Origin: Pampus argenteus
Taxonomy: Eukaryota; Chordata; Actinopteri; Scombriformes; Stromateidae
Assembly: GCA_036937835.1 (NCBI GenBank)
Contig: CM072874.1
Span: forward strand, 16,195,001-16,259,000
Length of the DNA: 64,000 bases
Reading direction: 5' to 3'
Position 1 is the first letter of the stretch. Each line of letters starts with the position of its first letter. Positions 1-11,830 of this stretch are shown piece by piece. The notes below the pieces were generated by a model that was given only the letters and a program-made list of their open reading frames with translations, was not told the DNA's origin and did no database searches. Position numbers and translations under genes: made by a program.

Positions 1-1840
1 GCAGCTTCCCCGCTAGCTATCAGACGTAAAAGGCCAGAGACATTTACCAAAAACTGAAACTTGTTCTCAGAACTTTCCACAATACTCATCACAGTACAGT
101 ACGTTATTATTAATAAATGTCTTAGCAACTCAAATGCCAGACTCCCAAATACTAATAACACAATGATGGCATCACAAAACTGATTTGTGCCATTGTCTAT
201 CGGACATACTCCCATTTAATCACAACACAGAACGCCTCAGAAGCACACATCCCAAATATGGTCAGTTTCTTGATTTCGAGTATGTCCTGACTCATCGGTT
301 CACACATCCATTGTGAAAACACTCCACTGACTGTAACCACTCAGTGTTGTTGCAAAGACCTGTACTGTACACAGTATACAGCAGTAGCTGAGCTACTGTA
401 TTCGAAGCCAGTATATTTTACAAAAGCCTGTTCTATTAGAATGTATGCTTTGTAAGGTTGTGCAGTTACCTCTAAATATTCATGTAGGAGGATCTCAGTA
501 CTATACTGTAGCATGCATATCTAATGAAACTATTACATCATAGTATCCACATGGGCACAGAGCCTCAACCTTTTCATATAGTTAACGGTTTATTCTCCAA
601 GGCTGACCTAAAAATGTATTTAATAAAGCAACGTGCCAAATTTAACATAAGAAATGCATTTATAATGTTAGGAGAATGTTTTTCATGCCAGGCTTTTTGC
701 ATGTCTACATTCACTTTGCATTTTATAGGCATTTATTGAGATTTTTTTTATATGTTTTTCTGCCTTGTAAGCAGACATTTTCCTTTCATTCACTGTGAAA
801 ATCAACCCGTAGAGACAAACATTTAGAGTTTTAACTTTCTAATCGCTTGCAACTCGCAGTGCTTATTGGTTTGCAGAATAAAAAGAAAGAAAAGAAAAAA
901 ACAAACCTGCTATTTTTGAGAAAACCTTTCAACAAGGAGAAAGTGTTCAGTGTTCAGCGAAGAAGAAAAAAACAACAACTAAATATCAGGTTATTACTCA
1001 AAGCTTTAGAAACAACAGAATCTACAAAATCTAATGTTTGACTCCTCACAAGCCACACAATGCTCATACAAACCCAGGTATGCTGCACTGTACTGAAGTC
1101 ATGTTCAACCCGACTCATAGAGGACTGCTTTCACAGGTTAATCCTAGAGTGTCACTGTTCACAGAGACCTCAGTCTGCAACTGACGCTTCATACGAATGA
1201 CTGCTACCACACAACTTACAGAAAGCGACCACACAATGACGTGTAGTTTCAGTTCTCGCCTACTTCCTTGTGTTTTTTGGTTTTTGTTTTCAACTGGCCA
1301 AATCATGCACAAATGTTGAAAGTTATATAACATGGCATACCCTTCTCAATATCTCATTAAGATCAACATTACATCCCAGCAAAAGCAGCCAAGACACAGT
1401 TTTTGTCCTGCTCACTAAATTATTATTCATCTGTTTCACTACTATTGTCTTATCTTATAACAATAATAATAATAATAATCCCTAATTTGGCCTCAGGATT
1501 ACTGTGATAACCATTTTTTCAGATGTAAATACTGTTCACATAAACATCCAAGCTGTAATTTCAACTGAGAATCACACACTTTTCTAAGAGCTTTAAAGTC
1601 AAACAAATATACCGTAGATGCATTACTATGTGTCAGCAAGAGTCAGAGGATACAGTGCTACATGGTGTACTGCACAGTGTGTTTAACCCTCACACGACCG
1701 TCACACTGCAATCATACAACTCGTATTAAATTATCAGATGAATGTCATAAACATGGAAATCTTTCATATCTCCATTATTCATTTCCACATCACTGTAGCA
1801 TTAGCCAGTATGATTTCCTCCATTATTTTCAATTAGTTTA

Positions 1841-1857
1841 ACACACACACACACACA
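1841..1857. repeat. (CA)n microsatellite
   Basis: Short perfect AC dinucleotide run in the presumed ywhag intron. Confidence 0.9.
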
Positions 1858-2271
1858 GAGCTTACTTCTTTGTCTTAGGAAGTGCATGGCACAGACAGCC
1901 AAGGCTGCAATAACACTTAATGGACTGAATGCATTATTCTCTCATAGAAGCCCATTCAGTACATTAACAGATGCATTGTATTGCACTGCTCGATGCATTG
2001 TATGTGCTTCTTTTTTGTATTATGTATTGACTATATAAGTGTTGGATAAAAGGAACTGTGCTTCTACATGACGTCTACATGTTTGTAAATCCCAGCTAAT
2101 TATCAAACTGCCTTAATTTGAATCAATATACAAGCCTGATGAGTAAAAAAGGATTCTTCCACACGCGTATTAATCACAGATAGATATAGGCAATATGCTC
2201 TGTACCAGTAGTGAGTGACACAAGACAAAGGTTGCGGGTGTGGCTGTTGTTATTGGACATTTCCAATGATT

Positions 2272-2291
2272 ACACACACACACACACACAC
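2272..2291. repeat. (CA)n microsatellite
   Basis: Perfect AC dinucleotide run of about ten units. Confidence 0.95.
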
Positions 2292-5200
2292 TTTGCTAAA
2301 AGGTCAATAACATTTATTAAAATGGTCATCCACATCTGATCTGTGAACAAAAGCACTGTCACTGCCAGTCGGAAGTCTGACTCTCCAGCTGATGGGAAGC
2401 AACATAAAATAGTAGAGAAACGTGGACTTGATCCATCGTGTTTTTTATCCCCTCAGTTCTCAGCACTTAAAGCAATATACACAGGCTATCTGTGTCTTAT
2501 GTTTGCTGTGGGGGGATGGGGAGGGGGCGTTGGGTGCATCTATAGGAGACGTGGTAACAGTTGGAAATCTTATGGGAGAAGGCGAGTGGGGAAAAAAACA
2601 GTAAAAAGAATTAAAAGTAGAAGCCATCGTTTGTATTTGAATTGCAAAGGATATGAGATATTATAGTAGATAGTGCCCCTCATTCTCCTTTTCTAATAAT
2701 GTACACAGGAATGCTTAACAAAACAATTTGATATTTCCTTTGAAAATCACTCGGCAATTATAACTGTATGATATCACCAAGATCAAATGATATTTATAGA
2801 CTCAAGATGTGGCATGATGTGAATTTGACACCTATAATGAGCTTCAATTTTAGATAATAACTGCTACAATCAGTGTGCTAAACTAGGAAATGGGGTTATA
2901 GCCCCAGAAAATGCTCTCAGTCACAATTTTCCAGTTTTCTAGTTCATCCTCTTCCTCCTCATCTACGAGTTTTAACCACAGTAATAAGCATCAAACTTGT
3001 GTATTTCTGAGGTATGATCAATGTCACCCCAGGACATTTCAGGATGTCCCCTAATGAGCTTTGACTCAGTGGTGATTCACAACGGCACTATGAAAACACC
3101 CACGTTAGCCACCTACGCACACGTATCAGGTTCATTTCACAGCATCTACTGTAAGAGCCATTCTTACGTTTGTAGCATTATGTGCTACAGTTACAATGAG
3201 TGACATTCCCCTTTTAGGTCACAGTAACAGTACTTTATTTTATAGCGAAGCATCATTCATTTCCTGACTCTCTGTCTAAGCAGCACCTACACATTAATGC
3301 ATTCAACTAAACTGCATTATAAAGGGATCACATCTGCTAAGTAGAGAGGATACATGTACAGTAGCTCCTTTTTCTTCAGTGGAGTGGGACAACATGTACA
3401 TGGTGTCTACTTTTAGGATATTCCTCTCACAAACATTACTTAACAAATATCACCACCCGCACTTACAATGTCACTCTTAGAGAATTTCAGTGAATTAGGC
3501 GCTTTGTAACTAGAGATGTGCTGATCAATCAGGGCACACCCAAGCTACAAGCAGAAAATTAGATAACACAGAACTTATGATCCTGAAAGTTGTTTTTGTG
3601 GCTGTATATTATAGAAATCATTAGCAGCAGAATACATACAGTCCTGCTACTCTGTCACTATGTTGGACCTACAAAAATATTCACCATTATACAGAGTGGA
3701 CCGTCTTCCCTCACAAGCGCTATTGTGGCTTGCAGAAAGAAAAACCCAACACACAAAAATCCTGCGAGAACAAATGTAATTTTGGCCTGTTTGTCAGATT
3801 ACTCATGTGTAATTAACGTTAGTTATTAGTGGCCTGTACAATCGGATACAGTGGTAAAAGTGTTAAAGCCCAGCTCATCACTCAGTTGTTATTAATGGAT
3901 TGTCCAATAGTAATTGACACGATTGCTCCTCAGTGTTCACTTCCTTCAGCAACGCCGCAGTTAGCGTAGCATGGTAATGCTTTCTAGGTTGTCCTGGGAC
4001 ACTGTACTACCAGCCTTATAATGAGTTTCAGGAACCCTGAATGGGTTTGCAGGGTTATTGCAGACTTGGATAGTATAAAGAGTGACTTTGACAAGATCTG
4101 GGTACCTAGAAGATGCACCAATCCTAAAAATATAAAAGTGAAACATCCCTGAGACAGGCTTATACAAGTATTAGTGATACAATTATCCTATACCCTCAGT
4201 AATTAAATTATTAGTAATACTACAAGTCAGAGTCCTGAATGGGTCAACCTGAATTATTATTTCCAAATCAATCCAGACCAAACCTGAAGCCCCAAGGAAA
4301 CACACAGGCACTCATTTTGTGTTTTACCTTAATTTGTGCAATTTGTCAGTAGCCTTGGGCTTACATGACAGAGCTAATAAAGTAATGCAGATCTCTGCCT
4401 TGGAAATGAAGAAATGTAAGAAAACCCAACATTTCCATGTGGTCCTGTTCAGCTGAAGTGTCTCAGTAATGTTATTCTATCCAGTCAGATGTGTAATTTC
4501 TGCTGCCATAGAAGTGAATGGGAGGTGCTATCATAACTCACCTTTGACCACTGAGGCAGAAAACACATCTGACTTTACTACAGCCATGCAGGAAATAAAT
4601 CGACGCGCATCACAAGTCCAATCCAAGAAGAACTACAGTCATACGTGACAATAAAGAGCTACTCAAAGCTCCCTCTCCACCACCATTACTAAGAAACACA
4701 CACTACTTCACTTGCATCCCCCTCTTTTATTAACACCAGGCTCTTTGTGGCTAAACCAGCTATCCCTATTCACACATCGCCAGTGACGTCAGGTAGTCCA
4801 CAGCGCCTTTGTGGCTCGCTGCCTGAAAGAGGGTCGGCACGGGGGTTGTCACATCAGGTTAGGAGAGGCCGGGGAGTGAGATTAAATGAGCAAAGGAGAG
4901 ACAGAAGGAAAGCGTGGAGCAGAGAGAGAAAAATGAGGAGCTGTGGGACCGTGGCAAGCCTTCATTATGCGAATTGTATCCCAGTAAATGGAAATCAGTT
5001 CTAACGCAGCCTTTACTTAGGCATAACATATCCTCTGATTCTCCCCTCTTACTGTCTCTCTCTTGTGGATATTAATGGCCATGCGGAGAGCTGTCAAAGA
5101 GGAAGTTATTGATTGTCCTTCCTGGCCTTTGTTTGTATTAACACTCAGTTGTTTGGAAGTTTGACTGCCTTGTGTAAGGATGAGTCACGAGAGAGCAGGC

Positions 5201-6582
5201 GCGATTGATGAGCTTTATGGTTAGACAGAGCCCTATTGTCATCCCTGCACCGCAGCTTCCGTCAGGGCTTTCTGCTCACCCTGCAGCCTTCTGAAACAAA
5301 GGCAGCCATGTTTTTACAGACGGGTTGTTCAGGCCTTGTTTTCCTGACCTCTCTGTTGCTCCAGCGCTGACCCACTCTGCTGGTTGCATTCACCGAACGT
5401 CAGGTCCTCGTTCATGCTAATTGTAGTTTAATGGGCTGAGGCGTAGAGCAGCATACAGCTGAGGCCGGGGCTGTGCTTCAGGAATGACTAATGGAGGGGT
5501 GCTTGTAAGTGGGCTTGTTACGTAACGGATGTCATTTTATTGTTTGCCTTTCTTCATACTCTTCTAGTACAGAGGTCATTTTATTTATGAGAGTTGTAAA
5601 ATTTACAACATCTTGTGTAGAGACACTCCTTAGTGGACAATGACAAAAGTCTACAGCTATGCTTGTGGCCCTCTAGAGGATGTACTGTTCATTGCAATAC
5701 ATACTAATAACGATCCAATAAAGAGCAAGAAGCATTTGGATGGTTGAGCTGTTAGAGTCTCACTTATAAAAGGTGGCAAAAAATGTAAAAGTTAACAACT
5801 TAACTAAATTCAAAGGATCCTCTCGAGAGCATGAAAGTCCACTGCAGATTTCATGGCAGCCTGACCCTTAGTTACCTTTTGGACCAGGTGGCACCAGAGG
5901 AAAGTGGTCATTAATGCCTGAAATGGGCAGAGGTACTATAGTACTTATAGGTAAGTTTTAGTCCTTCAGTCCTTCCTGAGTTGCATAATAAGGAATAAAC
6001 AGTAAATCACTGTAGCATCACAAGCTATAACATAACTTCCAGCAATGCCAGTTTTATTGGACAAAAGATAAAATGATCTTAACTGCTAATCCTTTGTCAA
6101 TGTCTGATTTTTTTATCTGCATACCTGGAGAAATTAGTAGTATTCACACAGTTTACAGAGAGAGGGGAATATCTGCTTATGTTGAGCTAATTGTAACTAT
6201 TTGGTCATTTAGTTTAATGTTATTGGCATACCGTTTTGTAATTTGAGCTCTAGTGGGGTTTTTTTTTGTGAAATATAAAGTGTTAAGTCACATATGTTGA
6301 CCATATAATAACTCTTTTATTCTTCAATCTAATAGGGTCAGATATTAGCACTTTGAATCACCTGTGTCCTAGTACCAAGCCTTGAACATGACATCGCTCA
6401 GGCTGTGTATGGATTGGCTGAAAGGTGTGAGATATGAAATTGCTTGTTTGCACTTATCTCCACCCACGGTGCTGCAGCTTCCTCCATACCATCAGCCATG
6501 TCAGCATCCTTGCCATTAGCAGCTTGTGGCCAGCGTCTCCAGCAGAGAGAGTATGGCCCTCACAAACAAAGCAGATTTTGCA

Positions 6583-6596
6583 GTCGCCATGGTAAC
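6583..6596 (+). promoter_or_regulatory. RFX X-box-like site
   Basis: The 14-mer GTCGCCATGGTAAC fits both half-sites of the RFX consensus GTNRCC-N(0-3)-RGYAAC with a 2-bp spacer. It lies about 1.9 kb before the ywhag last exon, presumably inside intron 1. RFX factors activate ciliary and neural genes; whether this site is bound is unknown. One such site can occur by chance, so this is a motif call only. Confidence 0.4.
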
Positions 6597-7256
6597 AGGA
6601 GATTGCAACATCAGATTGCTCTTTGCCCCCCCCTCTCCACTCCCTCCCGCTTACAGTTGAAGTAATCTTATTGAAGAAGGATGGTCAGGTCTGATAAATG
6701 GAACTGTTGCTTTATTACTAAGAGAAAAGAATCACAGTGAAACATGGGTGTAGATGTATGTACTTATACTGAGTTTATTAGATGATTGATGATTAGTCAT
6801 ATGTTTGCATTAAGTATATATATATGTACTATAGTAACAAACAGGAAAATAGATTAGCTGCTACTCTGTGCTGCTTCTGCAAGCAAGCAGAGTGACACAC
6901 TGCTACCTTATAGTGACTGTGGTGCACCTTAAAAGGTCACAGGTTTAAGCTTACCTCAGTGTCCTTGAGCAGGACTCTGATGCTCCGTCATGTGTCGAGG
7001 ATGCAGCACACTTCCAATTGAATGTTGCTTTTACATGTAGGGAAGAATATGATAGGAAATAAAGTCAGGACTCATCATGTCTTTGAAACGTCTTCATCAG
7101 ATTCATTCAATGTGACCCAATCACTTCAACACATAGTACGACCTCACGTGGACGGTGAGGGAAAGACAGATAAGACGATAAGAATGAAACCAATGAATAT
7201 GACATTTTGTACAGACATTTATGGTCCCTAGAGGATTGAAAATTAATTACATTCCT

Positions 7257-7310
7257 ATCAGCCTCAGATGTGCGTTGTGTTTAGTGCTAATGTTAGCAGT
7301 TTGCTAAAAT
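7257..7310 (-). repeat. Fragment of teleost dispersed repeat
   Basis: The segment carrying CTCAG..TGTGTTTAGTGCTAAT is the reverse complement of the block at about 14,420-14,470 (TTAGCACTAAACACAAAG followed by GAGGCTGATG). It is a short inverted fragment of the dispersed repeat present at several other places in the window. Confidence 0.6.
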
Positions 7311-8482
7311 ACTGCTTCAAAGAGAATTAATAGCTGTAGACAAAAAGGTAAGCAGTTTATATTCTTGTCAATATGAAAATGCCTAAATTAATTTTAGAGT
7401 CTAGATTAATGACAGGTCAATCTAAATGTTGAATTTATAAATGACAGATAAATGTACCTATAATACCAACACAGGTGTCTATAACATGGATTTTTCTGGG
7501 GCATTACAGTAAAAAGTTAAGCATCTTAATCTTCATCAAGTAATATGAGCACAGTCTTATCCATTTTAAACCCAGAATGTAGTTTCATGTTAACCGATAT
7601 TGCGTTCACTAAAGGCATTGTGAAGAGCTGTTCCACGTGATCGGCCGGGGCCCCCTGCTTTGGTATGCTCATGGAACAGAATTCGGTGGTGAAAAAGAAA
7701 GTAACAACAGGCTTTATACTGAGAAAAGGACTGTAAAGATGCCTCTGCTGCACAGTCCCAGTGGGGTATAAAGGATTAAATCCTTCAGCCAGACACAGGC
7801 CTGTCAAAACACAACAAAACAAGCTTTCAGAGCTGAGGACAGCCAATCAGCAGTCACCTCAGAGGGTGATGTCAGGGTACTGGAGGCGTGGCTCACTCTG
7901 TTGGATGCAGTGGCCGTTGCCTCGGGTGTAGTCGAGTTTGTCCGGAGCCATCTGTGACCATTTGCAGATCTGAACCTTTTGTCCTTCTTCACAATGTTTT
8001 TTATATCATCTTGTGATTGGTGTTGTTTTGCGGTTAAAATGTTGACATATTGTCAGCTGTTGAATTTCAGTGGAAATCAGTGAATTAAAGGGGAAATCTG
8101 TCATAAAATTTTTTTTTCAATTCTTAAGGGTGAACTATTGCATATGTGGAAAAAGTTGTATAAAGCCTTTTGTGGCTCCAAAGAAAGTTGTGCGAAACCT
8201 GATGAATTGCCTCAAGTGAAGTCACTCAAGTCAGTGTCAGTTGGAGCTAAAGACTACAAGTTTTACAAAAATCTAGCGAGTTTGAAAGAAACCTGCATAA
8301 CACTCCTGAAATCTCTAACCTAACTGTTGGTAGTCAAGTTGCATTGTGGGTAATGTTTTGACAAGGAAGAAAAATGTGTGTAATAAAAATTGACATCAAA
8401 GATATCTTTGGTTCTGCTACTACTTAAAAAAACAACAACACACTAATCCCTATATATTATACCTTTTCTCTCTCCTTCTCAG

Positions 8483-9139
8483 GTCACAGAGCTGAACGAA
8501 GCACTATCCAATGAGGAGAGGAACCTGCTCTCTGTGGCCTATAAAAACGTGGTTGGGGCAAGGCGTTCATCCTGGCGCGTCATATCCAGCATTGAGCAGA
8601 AGACGTCGGCTGACGGTAACGAGAAGAAGATTGAGATGGTTCGGGCCTACCGGGAAAAGATCGAAAAGGAGCTGGAGGCCGTCTGCCAGGATGTGCTCAA
8701 CCTCCTGGACAACTTCCTGATCAAGAACTGCAACGAGACGCAGCACGAGAGCAAGGTGTTCTACCTGAAGATGAAGGGCGACTACTACCGCTACCTGGCT
8801 GAGGTGGCCACGGGGGAGAAGCGAGCCTCTGTGGTGGAGTCCTCCGAGAAGTCCTACAGTGAGGCCCACGAGATCAGCAAGGAGCACATGCAGCCCACCC
8901 ACCCCATTCGTCTAGGTCTGGCTCTCAACTACTCCGTCTTCTACTATGAGATCCAGAATGCCCCGGAGCAGGCGTGCCACCTGGCCAAGACCGCCTTCGA
9001 TGACGCCATCGCCGAGCTGGACACCCTCAATGAGGACTCCTACAAAGACTCCACTCTCATCATGCAGCTGCTACGAGACAACTTGACGCTGTGGACGAGC
9101 GACCAGCAGGACGACGAGGGAGGAGAGGGCAACAATTAA
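8483..9139 (+). CDS. ywhag: 14-3-3 protein gamma, last coding exon
   Basis: Phospho-serine/threonine-binding adaptor of the cytosol that works as a homo- or heterodimer in signalling. The exon starts right after a pyrimidine tract and AG at 8481-8482, in phase 0, and encodes residues 30-247 (218 residues) up to TAA at 9137-9139. Adding the 29 residues of the usual first exon gives exactly the family length of 247. It reads VTELNEALSNEERNLLSVAY, keeps the pocket residues Lys50, Arg57 and the RY pair near 132-133 (in KGDYYRYLAEV), and has the signature block around YKDSTLIMQLLRDNLTLWTS. The tail DDEGGEGNN is gamma-specific and rules out the zeta, beta, eta and epsilon paralogues. Differences from human gamma are few and mild (for example Pro to Ala at residue 36). 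Teleosts may have two gamma genes, so which duplicate this is remains open. The first exon is missing from the window. Confidence 0.97.
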   Translation, partial: VTELNEALSNEERNLLSVAYKNVVGARRSSWRVISSIEQKTSADGNEKKIEMVRAYREKIEKELEAVCQDVLNLLDNFLIKNCNETQHESKVFYLKMKGDYYRYLAEVATGEKRASVVESSEKSYSEAHEISKEHMQPTHPIRLGLALNYSVFYYEIQNAPEQACHLAKTAFDDAIAELDTLNEDSYKDSTLIMQLLRDNLTLWTSDQQDDEGGEGNN

Positions 9140-10135
9140 AGAGTCCGAAACCTCATTCTGCCAAAACAACAACACGCGCGCTCACAAATGATGACAAAAT
9201 AATAATAATAATAGTAAAAAAAAGTTCTTAGAAATTTAAAAAATAAAAGGGGGGGAGGGGGCGGTGGAACATCGGTGGCCAATTTTGCCGATGGTACTAA
9301 TGCGGCTGCTGTTCTTTATTTTTCCACAAATTAAAGATGAAAAAAGCAGGAGGAGGGAAGACAATTTTAGTTTGAGAAATAACCTACAATTGAAAAAAAA
9401 AAAAAAAAAAAACAACAAAAAAAAGAATGAAACCCCCTCCTTGATAGCCTCTGCCGCATTTGCCAAAATACCACTTAGAAGCAAGAGGTATGTCACTCAT
9501 CACAGTGTGACCATTGGGTAAAGATGCCTTCACACTGGCAGAGACTGGTCTCATCGCGCAAATGAAGCTGAGGTGTCTTATTGTATTCGTCGAGGGTCGG
9601 AGCATTCAAAAATTGAGTATGACGCTTGAGCAACACGAAAATTAGAGTAACCTTGAATGTCACGGCCTTGCTTAGCGAGAGAGAGAGAGCGAGACAGAGA
9701 GAGTGAGAGGAAGAGCGAGTGAGAGAAAGAGCAGACGGAGATGAAGACGGGGGCTTTTAGGGGTGTCCAACTTATGTTCCGACGCGACATCTTTAGTTGC
9801 ACCACACTGCGATCGTCAAGAGAAAAGCAGGTTGTCTCTGTTACCGAAGATTACGTTGAAGAAAAATTTGTTTTTGTTTTGCTTTGTGTCAGGTGTGTGT
9901 GTGTGTCCAGCTCAGTCACACAGTCATACTGTAACTAAAAATACAAATTCATGAAGTAAACTTAGTGCAGCTTGTCCCTCTCATGTGCTGATGTGCTTTA
10001 TTAAATAAATTAACTGTTTTTGGACACCTAATTCTTATTGTCAGTATTGTCGTTACTATAACAACTTCTATTGGCACCTTATGTTTGGAGGAAACGATTT
10101 GATTCGCAGTAATTTAGACAGTAAAATCAAATAAA
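9140..10135 (+). other. ywhag: ywhag 3' UTR with poly(A) signal candidates
   Basis: This follows the ywhag stop codon and has no reading frame. It includes a run of 19 A at about 9394-9412 and a GA-rich stretch at about 9680-9740. AATAAA hexamers occur at 10004-10009 and 10130-10135, with another at 10660-10665, any of which could end the transcript. The mammalian YWHAG 3' UTR is over 2 kb, so the real end may lie further right than drawn. Confidence 0.6.
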
Positions 10136-11599
10136 TGGAAATCCAACCTCTTAAAAAATGTGGTGATGGGGAAATTATCACGAGTCCACCCTTGTTCTCC
10201 AATTATGTTATCTTCATAACAATCAGTAGGATCTCTGAAATGGCACGTGGAACCACAGAGTTGATTGGTGAACCAAGTAGGGCAGAGCACATGCAATGTT
10301 AAGTGGAAGCTCTAAAAGCAGATTTGAGAATTGTGGATTTACTTTTGTCTTCAGTTTCTTATTGGTCAAGAAATGCATTTGCCTATTATACTGTTTCGTC
10401 AGTGTAAGATGATAACTGCTCCAATATTCTCCATAATACAATATTGTGCATGCTGGTGATGTATTTATACAGTAGCTTCAATTTATTAACTTATACTGTA
10501 GATGTTATGTACTCATATGAACTTGGAATTACTAGACCTTAATCAGATTATTTTCTATTTATTTCTTTTTATTGCGATTGTTAGCTAGACTTTATTTTAA
10601 TCTGTGTTTTCTTTACTCCATTTGCTGAAGTACGCTATACCAAAACAGTGATTGTTAACAATAAATTGATCTCTTACGGACATCAGTATGGTGCCATGCA
10701 ATTATTGGTAAGGGTGACCCAAAAAAAACAACAAAAACATATTGGCCGTTTTTTCAGATGTTTGAGTTATTATTCACACAAGCAAATTCTGATAATTGAA
10801 ATACGGTATTATTAACAATTAATAAACATTGCAAAATTCTCCTGACTACATTTGATGTACTAAATCGCATTCTGTTAAATAAAATCTCTTAGGACCATAA
10901 GGGAAACAAACGTGTTATAGCGCAGTAAAGAACTTCTGTCGCTGAACTGAAAACTGTCATTGGTTCAACCGAGTGAAAAAGCACAGAGCCACTAGTCAGT
11001 CAGTACAGAGGTGAAGCGTTTCATGTTTTAGTGAAGACACTTGGTGGTCAACTCAGTTCTAAAATAATACATGTATTTCTGCAGTGCACCATGCTGATAT
11101 TTTCTGGGTTGGGTCTAACATATTTCAGTGTGAGAGATGGCTCAAGTTTTTCATTAAGAAATCAGAATTCTATTGTATCCATTTCCTACAAAGACAAGCG
11201 AAAGAGGAAAATACACAGGTATAGATCCCAAAATAAACATCATATCCTGAACAGCATCCTATTTTTGGCCTTTTTCTTAAATATTTGTCCATGAAGACAC
11301 TATAGATGATTAGAAAATGAATTTCTGTTTCCTCTGGATGTGTCTCAGACTAACAAGGGTCTCTCCTTTAAAGCTTATTAAATATTTACCTCATCAAGCT
11401 GTCAGATCTTGTTCTTTGACAGGAACATGAACTGTGACCCGTTGCCGTTGAAACAGAGGAGACGATATGGAAATCAGTGTTAAATGGACCGTCTGTTTTC
11501 CTCCATTTTGCATTTCTGCTGATGTTTCCAATGTCTTTAATGTTACTCAGTGCACATCTGGATTCAAGACAGATAATGAAAATGGTTGTGAAACCTCAA

Positions 11600-11668
11600 A
11601 TATCAACCTTATGGTGAAAATGTCAGGATCACCAAAATTTTTATGGTACATCATCGGGAAACTATAAT

Positions 11669-11713
<45 letters not shown>

Positions 11714-11830
11714 CCGCTAATACATTAATAAGTACAAATTTTCTAAGGGCAAAGCATCCAGTAATTGTTGAGATATTTCAGCCTGGTGATCAAACTGTTG
11801 GACCATTCCTGATAAAGATGAGACTCAGCT
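11600..11830 (+). repeat. Teleost dispersed repeat, diverged copy split by CA run
   Basis: It shares AACCTTATGGTGAAAATGTC, then GGATCACCAAAAT, then GTAATTGTTGAGATATTTCA with the copies near 14.6 kb, 21.7 kb and 41.3 kb. A (CA)20 microsatellite at 11672-11711 interrupts the homology, so it expanded inside the repeat. Confidence 0.6.
11672..11711. repeat. (CA)20 microsatellite
   Basis: Perfect 40-bp AC run inside a dispersed repeat copy. Confidence 0.97.

Larger units (their letters stand above)
1..8482 (+). other. ywhag: Presumed ywhag intron 1 and upstream DNA
   Basis: No coding exon is supported in this stretch. The acceptor at 8481-8482 requires an upstream ywhag exon encoding the first 29 residues (a conserved N-terminus beginning MVDRE). 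I looked for such an exon and did not find it, so it probably lies left of position 1. The region is AT-rich with CA runs at 1841-1857 and 2272-2291. It has a somewhat more GC-rich patch at about 4780-4990 and an RFX-type X-box at 6583-6596. The open frames here are short, lack splice context and look random. Intron assignment is inference from the gene model. Confidence 0.55.

Noticed and set aside
8138..8323. 61-codon frame just before the ywhag exon
   Set aside because: It lies in the intron, is not in the 14-3-3 family, and the sequence style resembles fish repeat DNA. I see no second copy in the window to prove that.
8567..8902. Antisense 111-codon frame over the ywhag exon
   Set aside because: Shadow of the strongly conserved 14-3-3 coding sequence.
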